From JBCBKL01 sp038521825 (GTDB taxonomy: Bacteria; Pseudomonadota; Alphaproteobacteria; Rhodobacterales; Rhodobacteraceae): DNA of 64,000 bases. Below, in pieces: positions 7,866-16,280 of this stretch (positions are counted from its first letter, which is position 1; each line of letters begins with the position of its first letter). Under the pieces are notes generated by a model. The model was not told where the DNA came from and searched no databases. It was given only the letters and a program-made list of their open reading frames with translations. Where the stretch lies: assembly GCA_038521825.1 (NCBI GenBank), contig JBCBKL010000012.1, positions 1 through 64,000 of the forward strand, written 5' to 3'. A program made the position numbers and the translations under genes.

Positions 7866-8698
7866 TCGACACGCTAAGCGAAAACAAGAAGGCGGCTCTG
7901 CTGTCGGTGCTGATCCTGCTAATTGGCTGCCTCATCTGGGAAATGTCTATTCCGGCGCAAAAGGCTGCCGAGGAATTGACCGAGTATGAGCGGCTGACAG
8001 GGGGAGGCCAGCCAAAGGCGGGTGTCCCACCACCAAGTCAAGTGCTTGGCAAGGCGTGGGAGCAATTGTCGAACCCGTTCTACGATGCGGGTCCCAATGA
8101 CAAGGGCATAGGCATTCAGATTGGCTATTCGATCTATCGTGTGCTCACCGGTTATCTTCTTGCCGCGATGATCGCCATCCCGCTTGGGTTTCTGATCGGC
8201 ATGTCATCGGTCGCTTATAAGGCGCTTAACCCGTTCATCCAGGTGCTTCGGCCCATCTCTCCGCTGGCGTGGATGCCTCTTGCTCTGTTCGTTATTCAGG
8301 ACAGCGAGATGAGCGCGATATTCGTGATCTTCATCTGTTCCATCTGGCCTATGTTGATCAACACAGCCTTCGGTGTCGCCGGAGTGCGCGAAGATTGGGT
8401 TAATGTCGCACGAACGCATGAGCTGAGTTCATTGAAAACGGCGTTCACGGTGATCCTGCCTGCCGCCGCCCCGACCATTGTGACGGGCATGCGTATCTCG
8501 ATCGGGATTGCCTGGCTGGTGATCGTCGCCGCCGAGATGCTCGTCGGTGGAACCGGCATCGGCTATTACGTCTGGAACGAGTGGAATAACCTCGATCTGA
8601 CTTCGGTCATCTTCTCAATTCTCATGATTGGTGTTGTAGGCATGCTGTTGGACTCCATGTTTGGCCTGCTTCAGCGCACCGTCGCCTATACCGAATAG
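7862..8698 (+). CDS. cynB: ABC transporter permease, nitrate/taurine/cyanate type
   Basis: A 278-residue inner-membrane permease of the BPD_transp_1 family. One hydrophobic helix is at the N-terminus (LLSVLILLIGCLIW), and five or six more follow. The cytoplasmic coupling loop that contacts the ATPase is near residues 178-200 (VNVARTHELSSLKTAFTVIL, followed by PAA). The start overlaps the stop of the binding-protein gene by 4 bases (ATGA), showing translational coupling. Together with the flanking binding protein and ATPase it makes one importer, and the cyanase downstream points to cyanate as the cargo. The long periplasmic stretch between the first two helices (residues 35-85) is normal for NrtB-like permeases. 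Confidence 0.87.
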   Translation: MIDTLSENKKAALLSVLILLIGCLIWEMSIPAQKAAEELTEYERLTGGGQPKAGVPPPSQVLGKAWEQLSNPFYDAGPNDKGIGIQIGYSIYRVLTGYLLAAMIAIPLGFLIGMSSVAYKALNPFIQVLRPISPLAWMPLALFVIQDSEMSAIFVIFICSIWPMLINTAFGVAGVREDWVNVARTHELSSLKTAFTVILPAAAPTIVTGMRISIGIAWLVIVAAEMLVGGTGIGYYVWNEWNNLDLTSVIFSILMIGVVGMLLDSMFGLLQRTVAYTE

Positions 8699-8711
8699 GA
8701 GAGCTCACAAA

Positions 8712-9656
8712 ATGGCAAAGTCCTTCCTGAGCATCGAGCAACTCACCCAAAGATACCCCGATGGCAATGGCGGCGAGTTCACTGTCTTCGAAAACGCAAG
8801 CTTCGGCATCGAGAAAGGCGAGTTCGTTTGTATCCTGGGGCACTCCGGCTGTGGAAAATCCACGATCATGAACATTTTCGCCGGGTTGGCCGAACCCACA
8901 AGCGGGGTGGTCAAAATGGATGGGCAGCATGTGTCTGGTCCCAGCCTCGACCGGGGTGTGGTGTTCCAGAACTACTCTTTGCTGCCCTGGCTCACCGCGC
9001 TGAAAAACGTGATGTTCGGGGTAAAGGCCCGCTTCCCGCAATGGGACAAGGCGAAGGTGATCGAACATTCGACGTCCTTTCTTGCCAAGGTCGGGCTGAC
9101 GGGTGACGCGATCCACCGTAAGCCGAGCCAATTGTCGGGCGGGATGCGACAGCGCGTTTCGATCGCGCGGGCTTTCGCCAATGAGCCCAAGCTTCTTTTG
9201 CTTGATGAGCCTTTTGGCGCACTCGATGCGCTGACTCGCGGCACAATTCAGGACGAGTTGATTAAGGTCTGGAGCGACACCGACCAGACCGTTTTCATGA
9301 TCACCCATGACATCGACGAGGCAATCCTACTGGCGGATCGCATTCTTTTGATGACGAACGGCCCCAATGCGCAAGTGGCGGAAAGCGTCGAGATCACCAT
9401 TCCGCGTCCACGAAGTCGGACCGATATTGTTGAGCACCCGAATTATTACGCCATCCGCAACCACCTCGTGCACTTCCTTGGCCACCGCTCGGCGGAACTG
9501 GCAGGCCAGACTGGCACGGGCGAGATGACCCAGCCTAAAACCGTGCGCATTAACGTAGCTGATCCGGCTGAAACGGAAGACCCCGAACCTGCCATCGCTC
9601 CGCACTCTGCCAATGATCCTGAACCAGCGCCAGTGTTGCGCGCAGTGGAAGGCTAG
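8712..9656 (+). CDS. cynD: ABC transporter ATP-binding protein, nitrate/cyanate type
   Basis: A 314-residue ATPase of the NrtD/SsuB/TauB group. Walker A is GHSGCGKST, the Q-loop is VVFQNYSLLPW, the signature is LSGGMRQRVSIARAF, and Walker B is LLLLDEPFGALD, with the switch histidine in MITHDIDEA. The ATG at 8712 follows GAGAGCTC-type spacing 13 bases after the permease stop. A proline- and acid-rich tail of about 50 residues follows the core domain and is not part of the fold. It powers import by the preceding permease and binding protein. Confidence 0.88.
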   Translation: MAKSFLSIEQLTQRYPDGNGGEFTVFENASFGIEKGEFVCILGHSGCGKSTIMNIFAGLAEPTSGVVKMDGQHVSGPSLDRGVVFQNYSLLPWLTALKNVMFGVKARFPQWDKAKVIEHSTSFLAKVGLTGDAIHRKPSQLSGGMRQRVSIARAFANEPKLLLLDEPFGALDALTRGTIQDELIKVWSDTDQTVFMITHDIDEAILLADRILLMTNGPNAQVAESVEITIPRPRSRTDIVEHPNYYAIRNHLVHFLGHRSAELAGQTGTGEMTQPKTVRINVADPAETEDPEPAIAPHSANDPEPAPVLRAVEG

Positions 9657-9661
9657 GGCCG

Positions 9662-10138
9662 ATGAGCGACGCAGCTCGCGCACCTGTGCCGCCATTCTCC
9701 TATGACGATGCGGTGCAAAAGGTGCGCATGGCGGAAAATGCCTGGAATACGCGTGATCCGGTTAAAGTTTCGATGGCCTATACGCCAGACACGCGTTGGC
9801 GCAATCGATCCGAATTTGTGAACGGGCGCGCCGAGGTCGAGGCCTTCCTGACACGCAAATGGGCCAAGGAAAACGTCTACCGCCTGATCAAGGAAATCTG
9901 GACCCATGACGCCAACCGGATCGCCGTGCGCTTTTGCTATGAATGGCACGGTGAGGACGGCCAATGGTTTCGGGCCCACGGCAACGAGAATTGGGAGTTC
10001 GACGCCCTTGGTTACATGGCCGTGCGTCACGCCTCGATAAACGATGTTCCGATTGCCGAAGCGGATCGCAAGTTTCACTGGCCCGAGGGCACACCCCGGC
10101 CAGACGACCACCCCGGCCTGACAGAGCTAGGACTGTAA
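9662..10138 (+). CDS. DUF1348 / SnoaL-like protein in the cyanate operon
   Basis: A 158-residue protein of the DUF1348 family (nuclear transport factor 2 / SnoaL fold). The typical segments AENAWNTRDPVKVSMAYT, TRWRNRSEFVNGRAEVEAFL and RFCYEWHGEDGQWFRAHGNE are present. It lies 5 bases after the ATPase gene and 1 base before cyanase, so it is surely part of the operon. Its cone-shaped NTF2-like fold usually binds a small hydrophobic or polar ligand, yet no activity is established for this family. By context it may act on a product or by-product of cyanate metabolism such as carbamate, but that is speculation. Confidence 0.85.
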   Translation: MSDAARAPVPPFSYDDAVQKVRMAENAWNTRDPVKVSMAYTPDTRWRNRSEFVNGRAEVEAFLTRKWAKENVYRLIKEIWTHDANRIAVRFCYEWHGEDGQWFRAHGNENWEFDALGYMAVRHASINDVPIAEADRKFHWPEGTPRPDDHPGLTELGL

Positions 10139-10139
10139 G

Positions 10140-10607
10140 ATGAAGGACATAAAAACCATGACCGAGATGACCAAGGAAGACGTCACCGCGATGATCTTGT
10201 CGGCGAAAAAGCAGGCGGGCCTGACCTGGGAAGAGATTGCCGAAAGGATTGATATGTCTCCCATCTGGACGCATTCGGCAGCCATGGGCATGAACGCCTT
10301 CCCACCGGAAAAGGCTGCACTGATGGTCCAAGCTATGGGCCTGCCGCAAGAAGCCGAACGCGTTCTGGCAGAAAGCCCGACGAAGATCTGGGAACAGGCT
10401 GTTCCGACCGATCCATGCATCTATCGGTTCTACGAGATTGTTGGCGTCTACGGTCCAACATTGAAAGCCATTATCCAGGAGAAGTTCGGCGACGGTATCA
10501 TGTCCGCGATCGACTTCGATATGTCGGTAACACGCGTTGAGCATCCCAAAGGCGACCGCGTTAAAGTCGAAATGTCAGGCAAATTTCTGGGCTACAACAG
10601 CTGGTAA
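10140..10607 (+). CDS. cynS: Cyanase (cyanate hydratase)
   Basis: A 155-residue cyanase, which turns cyanate and bicarbonate into carbamate and CO2, with carbamate decaying to ammonia and CO2. The N-terminal half is a helical bundle and the C-terminal half has the dimer-forming catalytic part DPCIYRFYEIVGVYGPTLKA then EKFGDGIMSAIDF. The catalytic triad Arg96, Glu99 and Ser122 falls at the same numbers as in Escherichia coli CynS. The length matches the family (about 156). It is the last gene of an operon with a transporter, so the cell can import cyanate and use it as a nitrogen source or detoxify it. Confidence 0.96.
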   Translation: MKDIKTMTEMTKEDVTAMILSAKKQAGLTWEEIAERIDMSPIWTHSAAMGMNAFPPEKAALMVQAMGLPQEAERVLAESPTKIWEQAVPTDPCIYRFYEIVGVYGPTLKAIIQEKFGDGIMSAIDFDMSVTRVEHPKGDRVKVEMSGKFLGYNSW

Positions 10608-10617
10608 ACTAGTAGCG

Positions 10618-10637
10618 TCACCGGCGATCGCTGGTGA
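10618..10637. terminator. Palindrome just after cynS, possible terminator
   Basis: A 20-base near-perfect palindrome, TCACCGGCGATCGCTGGTGA, starts 10 bases after the cynS stop. It could fold as a stem in the transcript, but no U-run follows, so a Rho-independent role is doubtful; it may instead protect the 3' end or bind a protein. Confidence 0.35.
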
Positions 10638-11052
10638 TATCAGCTCACGATCCAAAGGGGTCTTCCGCTTTCGTCGCGACGCAGTCGTTTGTTAGTTGGA
10701 CAGGCAAGACGATGTTGACCCCGGATCGGTAGGTTCGCTGGGTTCCAGATGTTGCTTGTCCGACTAATGTTCGGATCGTGGGCTGCAAACGCAGCATCTT
10801 GGAACTTCGCTAGACGGCCGCCTTGGGCCGTCCACGAAGTGTCTTCGGGCAGGTGCCGGAAAGATACCGCGCCGCATCTGATCGCGGCTGAGAGACCCAA
10901 AGCCGAAACTTCGATTTGGAAGGAATGCCGGTGCGGCGTTCGCTCAGCCAGTAGGGCTTGAGCCGCCCGTAATATGCCTGTCCGCATAAGAAATATGTGC
11001 ATTACAGCCACTTCGGAGTAATGGTACTGGATGACCCCACCGGTTAGCCTTC
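10638..11052. other. Intergenic region without a recognised gene
   Basis: About 415 bases between cynS and the adenylate-cyclase gene. Open frames on both strands are short, lack ribosome sites and look unlike proteins. The region may hold the promoter of the cyclase gene or decayed DNA. Confidence 0.45.
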
Positions 11053-11526
11053 ATGGCTGAAGAGAGAATTGAACGTCGACTTGCAGCGGTCTTCGCCGCC
11101 GACGTAGTAGGCTATTCTGGATTAGTTGAGCGCGACGAAATCGGGACCCGCGCGCGACTGAACGCGGCATTTGACGGGATCATTGCTCCGGCGCTCGAAC
11201 GTCATCACGGGCGTCTCTTCAAGACGATGGGAGATGGATTCCTTGCTGAGTTTGCCTCGGTGGTAGAGGCCGTCGATTGCGCTGGGGTGATCCAGAAAGG
11301 TTTTTCTGATAAGAGTGACTTGGTCCTGCGGATCGGGATTAACTTGGGCGACGTGATCGTTGAGGGATATGATCTGCATGGCGATGGCGTCAATGTCGCC
11401 GCGCGGATTGAGGCCTTGGCAGAGCCCGGAGGCATTTCAATGTCGCGCCCGGCCAGAGATCAGATCCGAGACAAGATGAACGTGACGCTGCACGATCGGG
11501 GGGATGTCGAGGTAAAGAACATCTAG
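11053..11526 (+). CDS. Class III adenylate/guanylate cyclase catalytic domain, 5' half of an interrupted gene
   Basis: A 157-residue class III nucleotidyl cyclase domain that makes cAMP or cGMP. The metal-binding aspartates are Asp17 (AADVVGYSGL) and Asp61 (KTMGDGFLAEF), and Asn114 with Arg118 (GDGVNVAARIE) stabilise the transition state; Lys57 could bind adenine. The reading ends at TAG (11524-11526) inside a phrase that normally continues as KNI-x-RPVRVF. The same frame goes on at once with RPVRVFSVGEP and stays open to 12900. The 5' half keeps every catalytic residue, so a truncated, membrane-free cyclase could still be made. Read together, the two halves form a cyclase / TolB-like / TPR protein of about 615 residues. 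Confidence 0.85.
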   Translation: MAEERIERRLAAVFAADVVGYSGLVERDEIGTRARLNAAFDGIIAPALERHHGRLFKTMGDGFLAEFASVVEAVDCAGVIQKGFSDKSDLVLRIGINLGDVIVEGYDLHGDGVNVAARIEALAEPGGISMSRPARDQIRDKMNVTLHDRGDVEVKNI

Positions 11527-11538
11527 CGCCCGGTTCGC

Positions 11539-12900
11539 GTGTTCAGTGTGGGGGAACCGGGTAGTGCGCCCGCCGCCCAGACAGGGACCGTGGTGCGAGC
11601 GGTGCCGCGATCGGTTCTTGTCTCCGTTGCGGCGCTGGCTCTGATGTTCGGCGGCACGCTGGCTTATGATCGCATGCGGCCCGCGGATGTCGAGGCGGCT
11701 TCGCTGTCACGGATGCAGCTGGTGCTGCCTGAAGAACCCTCGGTCGCGGTTCTGCCGTTCAGGTCGCTATCAAACGCGGAATACGACGTGCTGCTCACGC
11801 GCGCTGTGAGCGAAGATCTGACCCGTAGCCTTGCACGCGTCAGGGGCCTATTCGTGATCGCGAGCAGTTCCACTGAACGCTATCGCGAACAGACAACCAG
11901 CCCCGCGACAGTTGCGGAAGAGCTTGGTGTTGCGCAAGTCGTGCGTGGCACATTGCGCCGCTCCGGTGAGCGGGTGCGCGTTGATGCCGAGTTGATCGAC
12001 GCTTTGTCCGGCCGCATGGTGTGGAGCGGTCGTATCGAGCGTGCCTCCGAAGATGTGTTCGAATTGCAGGATGCGCTTGTTGCTCAGCTTGCCCGGCAAT
12101 TGTCGGAAGATCTGGAGCGCGTCCAGGACCCGCACCGCTTTACCGAAAATCCAGAAGCCTTTTTGCTCTGGGCGCGGGCTGATGAGGCAAGCTGGGTCAA
12201 CACTCCGGTGTCCTATGAAAGCGCTCGGGCTTTGGCGCGACAGGCCTTGGCGCTGGATCCCGATTTTGTCAGGGCCAAGGCCTTGCTTGGTTTTGTTGAA
12301 ACGCAAACCGGGTACTTCCGAATTGCCGACGATCCGCAAGCCGCTCTTGAGAGAGCGCTCGAAACCGGCCGTGAAGTTGTCCGATTGGCGCCGGATGACT
12401 GGTATTCAATTCAGGTTCTCGCCCAAACGCTTTTGAACCTGCGCGATTACGAAGGTGCCCTTGTGGAGTTCAAGCGCGCGATGGAACTGGAACCGGCCCA
12501 TCCGCATCTGCTGACCCGATCCGCTTTGGCGTTGATCTTTCTTGGCCGCGGTGCGGAGGCGGAAGAGTTGCTGAACCTGTCGGTGCGTTTGAACCCCTAT
12601 CACATCTGGCTGCCGGACCAGTTGCTGGGCCAGTCCATCTATGTGCAAGGTCGCTATGCCGAAGCGCTGGAGCATCTTGAAGTCGCGCGCACCAAGAACC
12701 CGAAGTTTATCGGGAACCTATGGTGGCGCGCTGCGGCTTACGGGCAACTTGGACAGCACGACAAGGCGCGTCAAACGGTCGACGCCATCCTGATGCGCGT
12801 GCCCAATGCCAGCATCTCGACAAGCTTCATCCAGATCACCGACCCTGTTGGGCAGGAGCGCTTCCAGAAAGGTCTTCGGGCGGCGGGGCTTCCAGAATAG
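11539..12900 (+). CDS. TolB-like / TPR membrane protein, 3' half of the interrupted cyclase gene
   Basis: A 453-residue reading from a GTG at 11539, in the same frame as the cyclase domain just upstream. It has one transmembrane helix (VLVSVAALALMFGGTLAY, about residues 25-45) and then the FlgO/TolB-N-like domain common in such cyclases (PSVAVLPFRSLS through VVRGTLRRSGERVRVDAELI). TPR repeats follow to the end (for example ALVEFKRAMELEPAHPHLL). A weak or absent ribosome site before the GTG suggests it is a remnant of the fused gene rather than a separate one, unless the amber codon is read through. The reading has no further stops, so the break looks recent. Confidence 0.75.
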   Translation: MFSVGEPGSAPAAQTGTVVRAVPRSVLVSVAALALMFGGTLAYDRMRPADVEAASLSRMQLVLPEEPSVAVLPFRSLSNAEYDVLLTRAVSEDLTRSLARVRGLFVIASSSTERYREQTTSPATVAEELGVAQVVRGTLRRSGERVRVDAELIDALSGRMVWSGRIERASEDVFELQDALVAQLARQLSEDLERVQDPHRFTENPEAFLLWARADEASWVNTPVSYESARALARQALALDPDFVRAKALLGFVETQTGYFRIADDPQAALERALETGREVVRLAPDDWYSIQVLAQTLLNLRDYEGALVEFKRAMELEPAHPHLLTRSALALIFLGRGAEAEELLNLSVRLNPYHIWLPDQLLGQSIYVQGRYAEALEHLEVARTKNPKFIGNLWWRAAAYGQLGQHDKARQTVDAILMRVPNASISTSFIQITDPVGQERFQKGLRAAGLPE

Positions 12901-13694
12901 TATCCCTATTGAACCAATCTGAAGTGCGCTTGTATGCCGCTTCAATTTGACGGCACTACGCAGCATCTGGATTCGGCAGCTTGGTCCGCGCCCAGTTGCT
13001 GCCACGGCTGCAATGCTGTTCCTTGCACGAAGGTCTGGTTCGGGGAAGGACGTTGGTCAAGCCATCGCTGCCCTCATCGCCAACCCGGCCATCGCCAGTA
13101 CCATCCTCGACTGCGTTTGACGGTGCAGCAAGGCCTCGATTTCACAGGTGCTCATCCCAGTGTGCTGCGGACCATTTTTGGCAAGGGCTGGGATGTGACT
13201 GCGCCGCCGGTTCCGTTCCTGTCACGGGATGAACTCCACCTGCTCCGCGAAGTGAAACGGGTGCGCGTGAACCACAACCCGACGCCAGGCAATGCAATTG
13301 AGACAAACGCGTGGGCCGTCCGGCGTTCCTGTAACGCGAGAGACCTCCAACGTGTGTTCAAAAGATTGCCTGAAGGAGCAGTCTCATTCTGGCACATTAA
13401 CCTAGATGACCCCGGTCAGCTGGAAAAACGGATGATCTAGTGGCTTGTGGCGGTCGATCGAGTGGGTTCAAGACCGGGTTTTGGCTCCGATCGGGGTGCG
13501 CCCCAGGTACTTAAGGCTATTTGCGCTGCTGGTTCTATGGGCGTCATCATAAGGATCGGTGTCATATAGCCACCGATAGCAATGGCTCGTCTTTTCGGGA
13601 CGGACGACGACAGACCCACACCCCCAAAGCCTGCGATACATGCATGTCTCAGACAAGCCGGGGTGCCACAGCCGCCAAACCCCGTTCAACCGCC
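12901..13694. other. Long region without a convincing gene, possible decayed coding DNA
   Basis: About 790 bases between the cyclase/TPR gene and aspS. A 168-codon frame (12934-13440, plus) has no family features and cysteine- and histidine-rich composition in its first half. In another frame, 13013-13120 reads as a protein-like tail (SGSGKDVGQAIAALIANP) that ends in TGA, as if it were the end of a broken gene. No ribosome sites support either frame. I see no tRNA or repeat. Confidence 0.35.
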
Positions 13695-13725
13695 TTGACT
13701 TTGCCCCGGCGCCCCGGTGTATGTG
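13695..13725 (+). promoter_or_regulatory. Candidate sigma-70 promoter of aspS
   Basis: A TTGACT hexamer (13695-13700) with a strong -35 match is followed after 19 bases by TATGTG (13720-13725), about 31 bases before the aspS start. In this group the -35 element is better conserved than the -10. Confidence 0.35.
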
Positions 13726-13756
13726 CGCCGGAATTTTGACCCCGAGAGGACAGACC

Positions 13757-15520
13757 ATGCACGCTTACCGCTCCCACACCTGCGCTGCTTTGACGGCGGC
13801 CAATGTTGGGGAAACCGTCCGCCTGTCGGGATGGGTCCACCGCGTTCGGGACCATGGTGGCGTGCTCTTCATCGACCTGCGGGACCATTACGGCATGACG
13901 CAGATCCTGTGTGACCCTGACAGCCCCGTTTTCGCCGAGGTCGAGACAGTCCGGTCCGAGTGGTGCATCCGCATCGATGGCGAGGTCAAAGCGCGGGACG
14001 CATCGCTGATCAACTCCAAGATCCCGACGGGCGAGATCGAAGTCTTTATCCGCGATCTCGAAATATTGGGTCAGGCGGCGGAACTGCCCCTGATGGTCTT
14101 TGGCGATCAGGAGTATCCGGAAGAGACCCGGCTTAAGTACCGGTATCTCGATCTGCGCCGCGAAAAGATGCAAGCCAACATGGCGCTTCGGTCGGATGTG
14201 GTCGCATCGATCCGGCGCCGGATGTGGGACACCGGGTTTCGAGAACACCAAACCCCGATCATTACGGCTTCGTCGCCCGAGGGCGCCCGCGACTTTCTGG
14301 TCCCGTCCCGTCTGCATCCGGGGAAATTCTATGCGCTTCCCCAGGCCCCGCAGCAGTTCAAGCAGCTCCTGATGGTGTCGGGCTTCGACAAATATTTCCA
14401 GATTGCGGCCTGTTTCCGGGATGAAGACCCCCGCGCCGACCGGTCGCCCACTGATTTCTACCAGCTCGACATGGAGATGTCGTTCGTCACCCAGCAGGAC
14501 GTCTTTGACACGATCCAGCCTGTGCTGACCGGGATCTTCGAGGAGTTCGGCTGCAGTCGCAAAGTCGATCAGGACTGGCCCCAGATCTCTTACCGCGATG
14601 CCGCCCTCTGGTACGGAACGGACAAGCCCGACCTGCGGATCCCGATCAAGATGCAGATCGTCAGTGACCAATTCCGCGATGGCGGTTTTGCGATCTTTGC
14701 AAAGATCCTTGAACATGAGGGGACCGAGATCCGGGCGATCCCGGCACCCACCGGCGGCAGCCGCAAGTTCTGTGACCGCATGAATGCCTGGGCGCAGAAA
14801 GAGGGCCTTCCGGGGATGGGATACATTTTTTGGCGGGAGGATGGTCCGGCAGGGCCGCTTGCCAAGAACATCGGGCCTGAGCGGACCGAGGCCATTCGCC
14901 AGCAACTGGGCCTTGATGTGGGCGACGCGGCGTTTTTCTTGGGCGGTAAGCCTAAGGATTTCGAGGCCGTCGCGGGCCGCGCGCGGGTCGAGATCGGGAA
15001 CGAACTGGATCTCATCGATAAGGACCGCTTTGCCTTTGCCTGGATTGTCGACTTCCCCATCTACGAGCGCGACGACGAAACCGGGCGGGTCGATTTCGAA
15101 CATAACCCGTTTTCCATGCCGCAGGGTGGGATGGAGGCCCTGGAGGGCGATCCGCTCTCTGTTCTGGGCTATCAATACGACCTCGCCTGCAACGGATACG
15201 AGCTGGTCAGCGGCGCAATTCGGAACCACAAGCCCGAGATCATGTTCAAGGCCTTCGAGATCGCGGGCTATGGGCGTGAAGAGGTCGAAAAGCGGTTTGG
15301 CGGCATGGTCAACGCCTTTACCTACGGGGCTCCACCCCATGGCGGTTGCGCGGCCGGGATCGACCGCATCGTGATGCTGCTCGCCGACGAGGTTAACATT
15401 CGCGAAGTGATCCTCTTCCCGATGAACCAGCGGGCCGAAGACCTGATGATGGGCGCGCCGTCTGAGCCGCTGGCCGACCAGCTGATGGAACTGAGCCTGC
15501 GGGTCATTCAACCGGACTAG
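13757..15520 (+). CDS. aspS: Aspartate--tRNA ligase
   Basis: A 587-residue class II aminoacyl-tRNA synthetase of the bacterial AspRS type that charges tRNA-Asp (in organisms lacking AsnRS also tRNA-Asn). The N-terminal OB fold binds the anticodon (RLSGWVHRVRDHGGVLFIDL). Motif 2 is FRDEDPRADRSPTDFYQLD, and motif 3 is GGCAAGIDRIVMLL near the C-terminus. The bacterial GAD insertion lies between them. The ATG at 13757, preceded by GAGAGGA, is chosen over an upstream in-frame ATG because it gives the family N-terminus MHAYRSHTCAAL. It marks the return to core genome after the accessory first 13 kb. Confidence 0.97.
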   Translation: MHAYRSHTCAALTAANVGETVRLSGWVHRVRDHGGVLFIDLRDHYGMTQILCDPDSPVFAEVETVRSEWCIRIDGEVKARDASLINSKIPTGEIEVFIRDLEILGQAAELPLMVFGDQEYPEETRLKYRYLDLRREKMQANMALRSDVVASIRRRMWDTGFREHQTPIITASSPEGARDFLVPSRLHPGKFYALPQAPQQFKQLLMVSGFDKYFQIAACFRDEDPRADRSPTDFYQLDMEMSFVTQQDVFDTIQPVLTGIFEEFGCSRKVDQDWPQISYRDAALWYGTDKPDLRIPIKMQIVSDQFRDGGFAIFAKILEHEGTEIRAIPAPTGGSRKFCDRMNAWAQKEGLPGMGYIFWREDGPAGPLAKNIGPERTEAIRQQLGLDVGDAAFFLGGKPKDFEAVAGRARVEIGNELDLIDKDRFAFAWIVDFPIYERDDETGRVDFEHNPFSMPQGGMEALEGDPLSVLGYQYDLACNGYELVSGAIRNHKPEIMFKAFEIAGYGREEVEKRFGGMVNAFTYGAPPHGGCAAGIDRIVMLLADEVNIREVILFPMNQRAEDLMMGAPSEPLADQLMELSLRVIQPD

Positions 15521-15554
15521 GCTGCAGCTTGTCGGGCTGCGATATGGTGAGGTC

Positions 15555-16280
15555 ATGACGGAAAGGGATGAGGAACGGCTTGGCGTCCCGCTGGATGGTT
15601 GGACACCGCCGCGGGCGCCGGAGGGCGTGACGATCACTGGTCAATACACGGCGCTTGAGATGCTTGATCCCGAACGTCACGTTGCAGCGCTCCATGACCA
15701 CTATGCGGGTCACGATGATCTCTGGGACTACATGTCAGTGGGTCCGTTTTCGTCTGCGGCGCTCTATCGGGAATGGGTTGAGGAAGCGGTCGTGGATCTG
15801 AATACCGTCTTTTACGCCATTCAGGATCGGAAAGACGACGGGTTCAAAGGGGTTGCAAGTTATCTGCGCATCGACCCTCCGATGGGCAGTCTGGAAATCG
15901 GCAATATCTGCTTCAGCCCTTCGATGAAGCGCAGCCGCGTGGCGACCGAGGCATTGTACCTCATGATGGCTTGGGCATTTGACGCGGGCTACCGCCGCGT
16001 TGAATGGAAATGCAACGCGCTGAATCTGCCGTCACGTCGCGCGGCGCAGCGGCTGGGCTTCAGCTATGAGGGCGTGTTTAGGCAGATGATGATCGTAAAA
16101 GGCCGAAACCGCGACACGGCCTGGTTCGCGGTAACGGATCAGGATTGGCCTTCGCTGCGCGACGCGTTTTCGCGTTGGCTGGATCCTTTGAATTTTGACG
16201 GCCGGGGCGATCAGCGCATCGCACTTTCCGATTTGACCCGTTCTGTGCGGGTCAGCGAAGACCCGGCACTCCGCCCCTAG
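15555..16280 (+). CDS. GNAT family N-acetyltransferase (RimJ/RimL type)
   Basis: A 241-residue acetyltransferase. The GNAT core spans about residues 27-200. It includes the segment EIGNICFSPSMKRSRVATEA, which corresponds to the acetyl-CoA-binding beta4-alpha3 part, and the RimL-like end NLPSRRAAQRLGFSYEGVFR. Members acetylate protein N-termini or small amines; the substrate here is not known. The stop overlaps that of the convergent response-regulator gene by 4 bases (CTAG read on both strands). Confidence 0.85.
   Translation: MTERDEERLGVPLDGWTPPRAPEGVTITGQYTALEMLDPERHVAALHDHYAGHDDLWDYMSVGPFSSAALYREWVEEAVVDLNTVFYAIQDRKDDGFKGVASYLRIDPPMGSLEIGNICFSPSMKRSRVATEALYLMMAWAFDAGYRRVEWKCNALNLPSRRAAQRLGFSYEGVFRQMMIVKGRNRDTAWFAVTDQDWPSLRDAFSRWLDPLNFDGRGDQRIALSDLTRSVRVSEDPALRP

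Noticed and set aside
12934..13440. 168-codon frame as a real gene
   Set aside because: Composition changes midway, no ribosome site, no family resemblance; listed only as part of an unexplained region.
13649..15637. Very long open frame (662 codons) antisense to aspS
   Set aside because: It mirrors a clear synthetase gene; G+C-rich codon use on the real strand removes stops on the other. No family features or ribosome site.
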